NCBI GenBank assembly: GCA_030684395.1
Contig: JAUXTT010000011.1
Location: 248,001-312,000 of the forward strand
Origin: Bacteroidota bacterium
GTDB taxonomy: Bacteria; Bacteroidota; Bacteroidia; B-17B0; Aurantibacillaceae
Length of the DNA: 64,000 bases
Direction of reading: 5' to 3'
The translations under genes were made by a program, and so were the position numbers. The first letter of the stretch is position 1. Each line of letters opens with the position of its first letter. The notes under the pieces are model-generated. The model had not been told where the DNA came from. It was given only the letters and a program-made list of their open reading frames with translations, and did no database searches. This document shows, one piece after another, positions 61,935 to 64,000 of the stretch.

Positions 61935-62402
61935 TTACTTCTTATCGGTTTTAAGCTTATTGTAGTCTCTTGTTTCAACCATTTTTCCGGTGCTGTCATA
62001 AAAATTCCACACGCTATCGGCAATGTCCATTTTATAATGTCCGCTATACATTTTTTGACCATTGGCATGATAAACATTCGATTCACCATTCATTTTATCT
62101 GAGCTAAAAAAAGCTTCGCTCCAAAGTAATCCATTCGGGTAAAAATACATCCACTTTCCACTTTTTTTCCCAAAGCGGAAATTACCTCTCACCTTGATAA
62201 CACCGCTCGGATACTTTTCGAAATAATCACCGGTATAAGTTGAATCAGGTGGTTCAAATTTCCCTGACGAAACGTGTGCCGAATTAGCTTTCTTTACCGA
62301 ATCAATGGATGATTTATCACCCATACTATCGCTTTGGTCCGGGCTACATGCATCCAACAATAAAACAAACCCTACTCCTATTATTGCAATAAACTTTAAC
62401 AT
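61935..62402 (-). CDS. Lipoprotein with MORN/YwqK-like repeats
   Basis: A 155-residue protein with a lipoprotein signal (VLLLDAC, Cys19). From about residue 50 there are four or five MORN-like units: YFEKYPSGVIKVRGNFRFGKKSGKWMYFYPNGLLWSEAFF, GESNVYHANGQKMYSGHY and VWNFYDSTGKMVETRDY. The same pattern occurs in the YwqK family, sometimes labelled an antitoxin, though in Bacteroidota it is mostly found in exported proteins of unknown role. It starts two bases from the end of the polyprenyl synthase gene and shares its operon. No toxin gene is adjacent. Confidence 0.85.
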   Translation of the reverse strand: MLKFIAIIGVGFVLLLDACSPDQSDSMGDKSSIDSVKKANSAHVSSGKFEPPDSTYTGDYFEKYPSGVIKVRGNFRFGKKSGKWMYFYPNGLLWSEAFFSSDKMNGESNVYHANGQKMYSGHYKMDIADSVWNFYDSTGKMVETRDYNKLKTDKK

Positions 62403-62403
62403 C

Positions 62404-63378
62404 CTATTTCTTTCTGTTTGTTGTATAAATTACTAACTGTCTCAATGAATTTTTTGCATCTGAATCAGGAAACCCACTCAATATTTCTAATGCTTGTTCC
62501 TTGTATTCATTCATCCGTTTTTCCGCATATTGAATACCTCCCTTTTCAAACACAAAACTAACTACCTCCGCAACTTTTTTCGGGTTATCATTGTGATTTT
62601 TTACAATATTTATGATTTTTCTTTTCTCCGATTCAGTAGATTGATTTAATGAATAGATCAAAGGCAAAGTCATTTTTTTCTCTTTAATATCAATGCCGGT
62701 TGGTTTACCAATATCACTTCCATCACCGAAATCAAAAAGATCATCCTTTATTTGGAAAGCGATACCGGTAAGTGTTCCAAACTTACTCATAGCTTCAATT
62801 TGAGTTTTATCACTGGTAACTGAAGCCGCTCCACAAGCACAACAAGCTGCAATCAAAGTAGCCGTTTTTTGGCGAATGATCTCAAAATAAATATCTTCCG
62901 AAATATCCAGTTTACGAGCTTTTTCGATCTGCAACAATTCTCCCTCACTCATTTCCCTCACTGCATTACTTACTATTTTCAACAAATGAAAATCATCGTT
63001 ATCCAATGAAAGTAAAAGCCCGCGCGACAATAAATAATCACCAATTAAAACTGCAATTTTATTTTTCCAGAGGGCATTAACGGAGAAAAAACCTCTACGT
63101 TCATTACTATCATCAACCACATCATCATGAACCAGAGTAGCGGTGTGCAAAAGCTCTATCAAAGCCGCAGCTCTATACGTAGAGTCATTAAAGCCGCTCA
63201 TTGTTTTTGCAGCCAGAAACACAAACATAGGACGTAATTGTTTCCCCTTACGCTTTACAATATAGGTGGTTATTTTTTCGAGTAAAGGAACATTACTTCG
63301 CATGGAATCACGAAACCTTCTTTCAAAAATTTCTATGTTCTCTGCAATAGGAGCCTTTATTTTATCTACTTCCGACAA
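62404..63378 (-). CDS. Polyprenyl diphosphate synthase
   Basis: A 324-residue trans-isoprenyl diphosphate synthase. The first aspartate-rich motif is LVHDDVVDD (Asp85, Asp86, Asp89) with ERRG after it, and the second is QIKDDLFDFGD near residue 208. GKQLRPMFVFLAAK near the N-terminus is also typical. It adds isoprene units to an allylic diphosphate, here most likely to form the side chain of menaquinone; the chain length cannot be read reliably. It is cytoplasmic or at the membrane face. The downstream gene for the YwqK-like lipoprotein starts two bases after its stop. Confidence 0.93.
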   Translation of the reverse strand: MSEVDKIKAPIAENIEIFERRFRDSMRSNVPLLEKITTYIVKRKGKQLRPMFVFLAAKTMSGFNDSTYRAAALIELLHTATLVHDDVVDDSNERRGFFSVNALWKNKIAVLIGDYLLSRGLLLSLDNDDFHLLKIVSNAVREMSEGELLQIEKARKLDISEDIYFEIIRQKTATLIAACCACGAASVTSDKTQIEAMSKFGTLTGIAFQIKDDLFDFGDGSDIGKPTGIDIKEKKMTLPLIYSLNQSTESEKRKIINIVKNHNDNPKKVAEVVSFVFEKGGIQYAEKRMNEYKEQALEILSGFPDSDAKNSLRQLVIYTTNRKK

Positions 63379-63506
63379 GTTTTAGTTTTGGATGAAGCCT
63401 TGACCCCATCAATTTCGCCGAAAGATACAAAACATAACGATTTGATGATTTGTTGAATGACTTAATTTATCGATTTTAAACTTTTTCCCAAATTACGTCA
63501 ATTAGG

Positions 63507-64000
63507 TTAAACTTTAGGATTATCCCAATCAGTAGAAGAAAATGTTTTACTTCTGCCAAAAACATAAAATATGGTAAAACCGGTTGCTAAAATTAACACA
63601 TGAAAAAAACAAGCTATTCGATACAACGAAAAATAACCGGCTCTTAAATCGGTTGTGAGGTATTTGTTTGGTAATATGAAAGTAACAGCAGCAGTAAACA
63701 AAATCACACATAAAAAAAGTGATTCAAAATTTCTCAGTGGAAAGCTTATCCATTTCCTTTTTGCAGGTAAAGAATCTCCCCAGCGATGGATAAGAAAGTA
63801 GTTTCCATAAATGGTTTGACAAAACAGCAATGCATCCTCATTTTTCTCAGGATCTCTTATTTTTTCTTTTGTAGTAAGAATTTTAAAATGCAGTAGATCC
63901 TTTCTCTGCAAGGCATTCAAGTCCTTGATCTTTAGTAGTGATTCGTAAGGAAACTCTCCTGTGTATAGTTGGCTATCAACAAAACGCAATCGATAACGTA
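63507..64000 (-). CDS. Membrane protein of unknown function, N-terminus beyond the window
   Basis: The frame is open to the window edge, so the start is not visible; an in-frame TTG at 63987-63989 is unlikely to be the real one. About 164 residues are present. Residues of the first half are soluble (LYTGEFPYESLLKIKDL, LFCQTIYGNYFLIHRWGD). Two hydrophobic helices follow (SLFLCVILFTAAVTFILPN and IACFFHVLILATGFTIFYVFG). The end is polar (FSSTDWDNPKV). No family is recognised. It is separated from the polyprenyl synthase by 128 bp. Confidence 0.65.
   Translation of the reverse strand, partial: RYRLRFVDSQLYTGEFPYESLLKIKDLNALQRKDLLHFKILTTKEKIRDPEKNEDALLFCQTIYGNYFLIHRWGDSLPAKRKWISFPLRNFESLFLCVILFTAAVTFILPNKYLTTDLRAGYFSLYRIACFFHVLILATGFTIFYVFGRSKTFSSTDWDNPKV

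Noticed and set aside
1-64000. tRNA or rRNA genes
   Set aside because: No cloverleaf with a GTTCRA-type T loop and acceptor stem, and no rRNA-like conserved segments, were seen in the intergenic regions. A tRNAscan-SE run would settle this.

Overview
The window is AT-rich chromosomal DNA from a member of the Bacteroidota, probably an environmental lineage of Flavobacteriales, Sphingobacteriales or a related order. The evidence is a PorP/SprF-family protein, type IX secretion (T9SS) C-terminal sorting domains of both type A and type B (gliding-motility CTD), very large Ig/PKD-repeat surface proteins, a leucyl-tRNA synthetase with Bacteroidota-type inserts, and promoters of the TTG-N19-TAnnTTTG form. 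I see no tRNA, rRNA, CRISPR array, prophage or intact insertion sequence.

Layout. 1-1.6 kb: the tail of a T9SS cargo protein and a PorP/SprF-SPOR protein. 1.6-7.3 kb (minus): a TPR-like protein, a SirB2-cytochrome c fusion and leuS. 7.4-10.9 kb (plus): a TPR/SpoIIE phosphatase, pdhB and a small membrane protein. 11-15.7 kb (minus): a peptide-binding lipoprotein, an enoyl-CoA hydratase and a DUF255 thioredoxin protein. 15.8-22.8 kb (mostly plus): ilvE, a carboxypeptidase-regulatory-like secreted protein, a di-haem peroxidase, RidA (minus), a STAS protein, a T9SS type A protein, rnz and a LuxR-type response regulator. 23-40 kb (minus): a surface block of two giant T9SS type B proteins (3126 and 2176 aa), each preceded by a small secreted protein of about 145 aa. 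40-53.8 kb: housekeeping genes (M3 peptidase, CPBP protease, RsmI-like methylase, SirB1-like protein, nucleoside phosphorylase, Usp, rseP, tgt, HAD phosphatase, glycosyltransferase, ECF sigma factor, rsmG). 54-64 kb: a radical SAM/SPASM protein, a 1782-aa beta-barrel/Ig-repeat protein with a small partner, a second Usp, a YwqK-like lipoprotein, a polyprenyl synthase and a truncated membrane protein.

The genes fit a cell with ordinary core metabolism that invests heavily in exported surface proteins. The T9SS cargo, the outer-membrane barrel and the PorP/SprF homologue all act at or beyond the outer membrane. The SpoIIE phosphatase, STAS protein, ECF sigma factor, response regulator and RseP protease are signalling components, but no partner links can be proved from sequence alone.

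The most striking item is leuS. A complete DUF559-type (Vsr/PD-(D/E)XK-like) nuclease domain is inserted in frame at the edge of the editing domain, and short palindromic sequences sit at both junctions. Two further palindromes lie in other extra segments of the same gene. This looks like a palindrome-bounded nuclease element that can live inside an essential coding sequence. Other points of interest are a probable unannotated structured RNA on the minus strand near 53.95-54.05 kb, a second candidate RNA near 43.4 kb, a dispersed REP-like repeat, recently expanded repeats in three giant surface genes, and a tRNA-guanine transglycosylase without the usual zinc cysteines.
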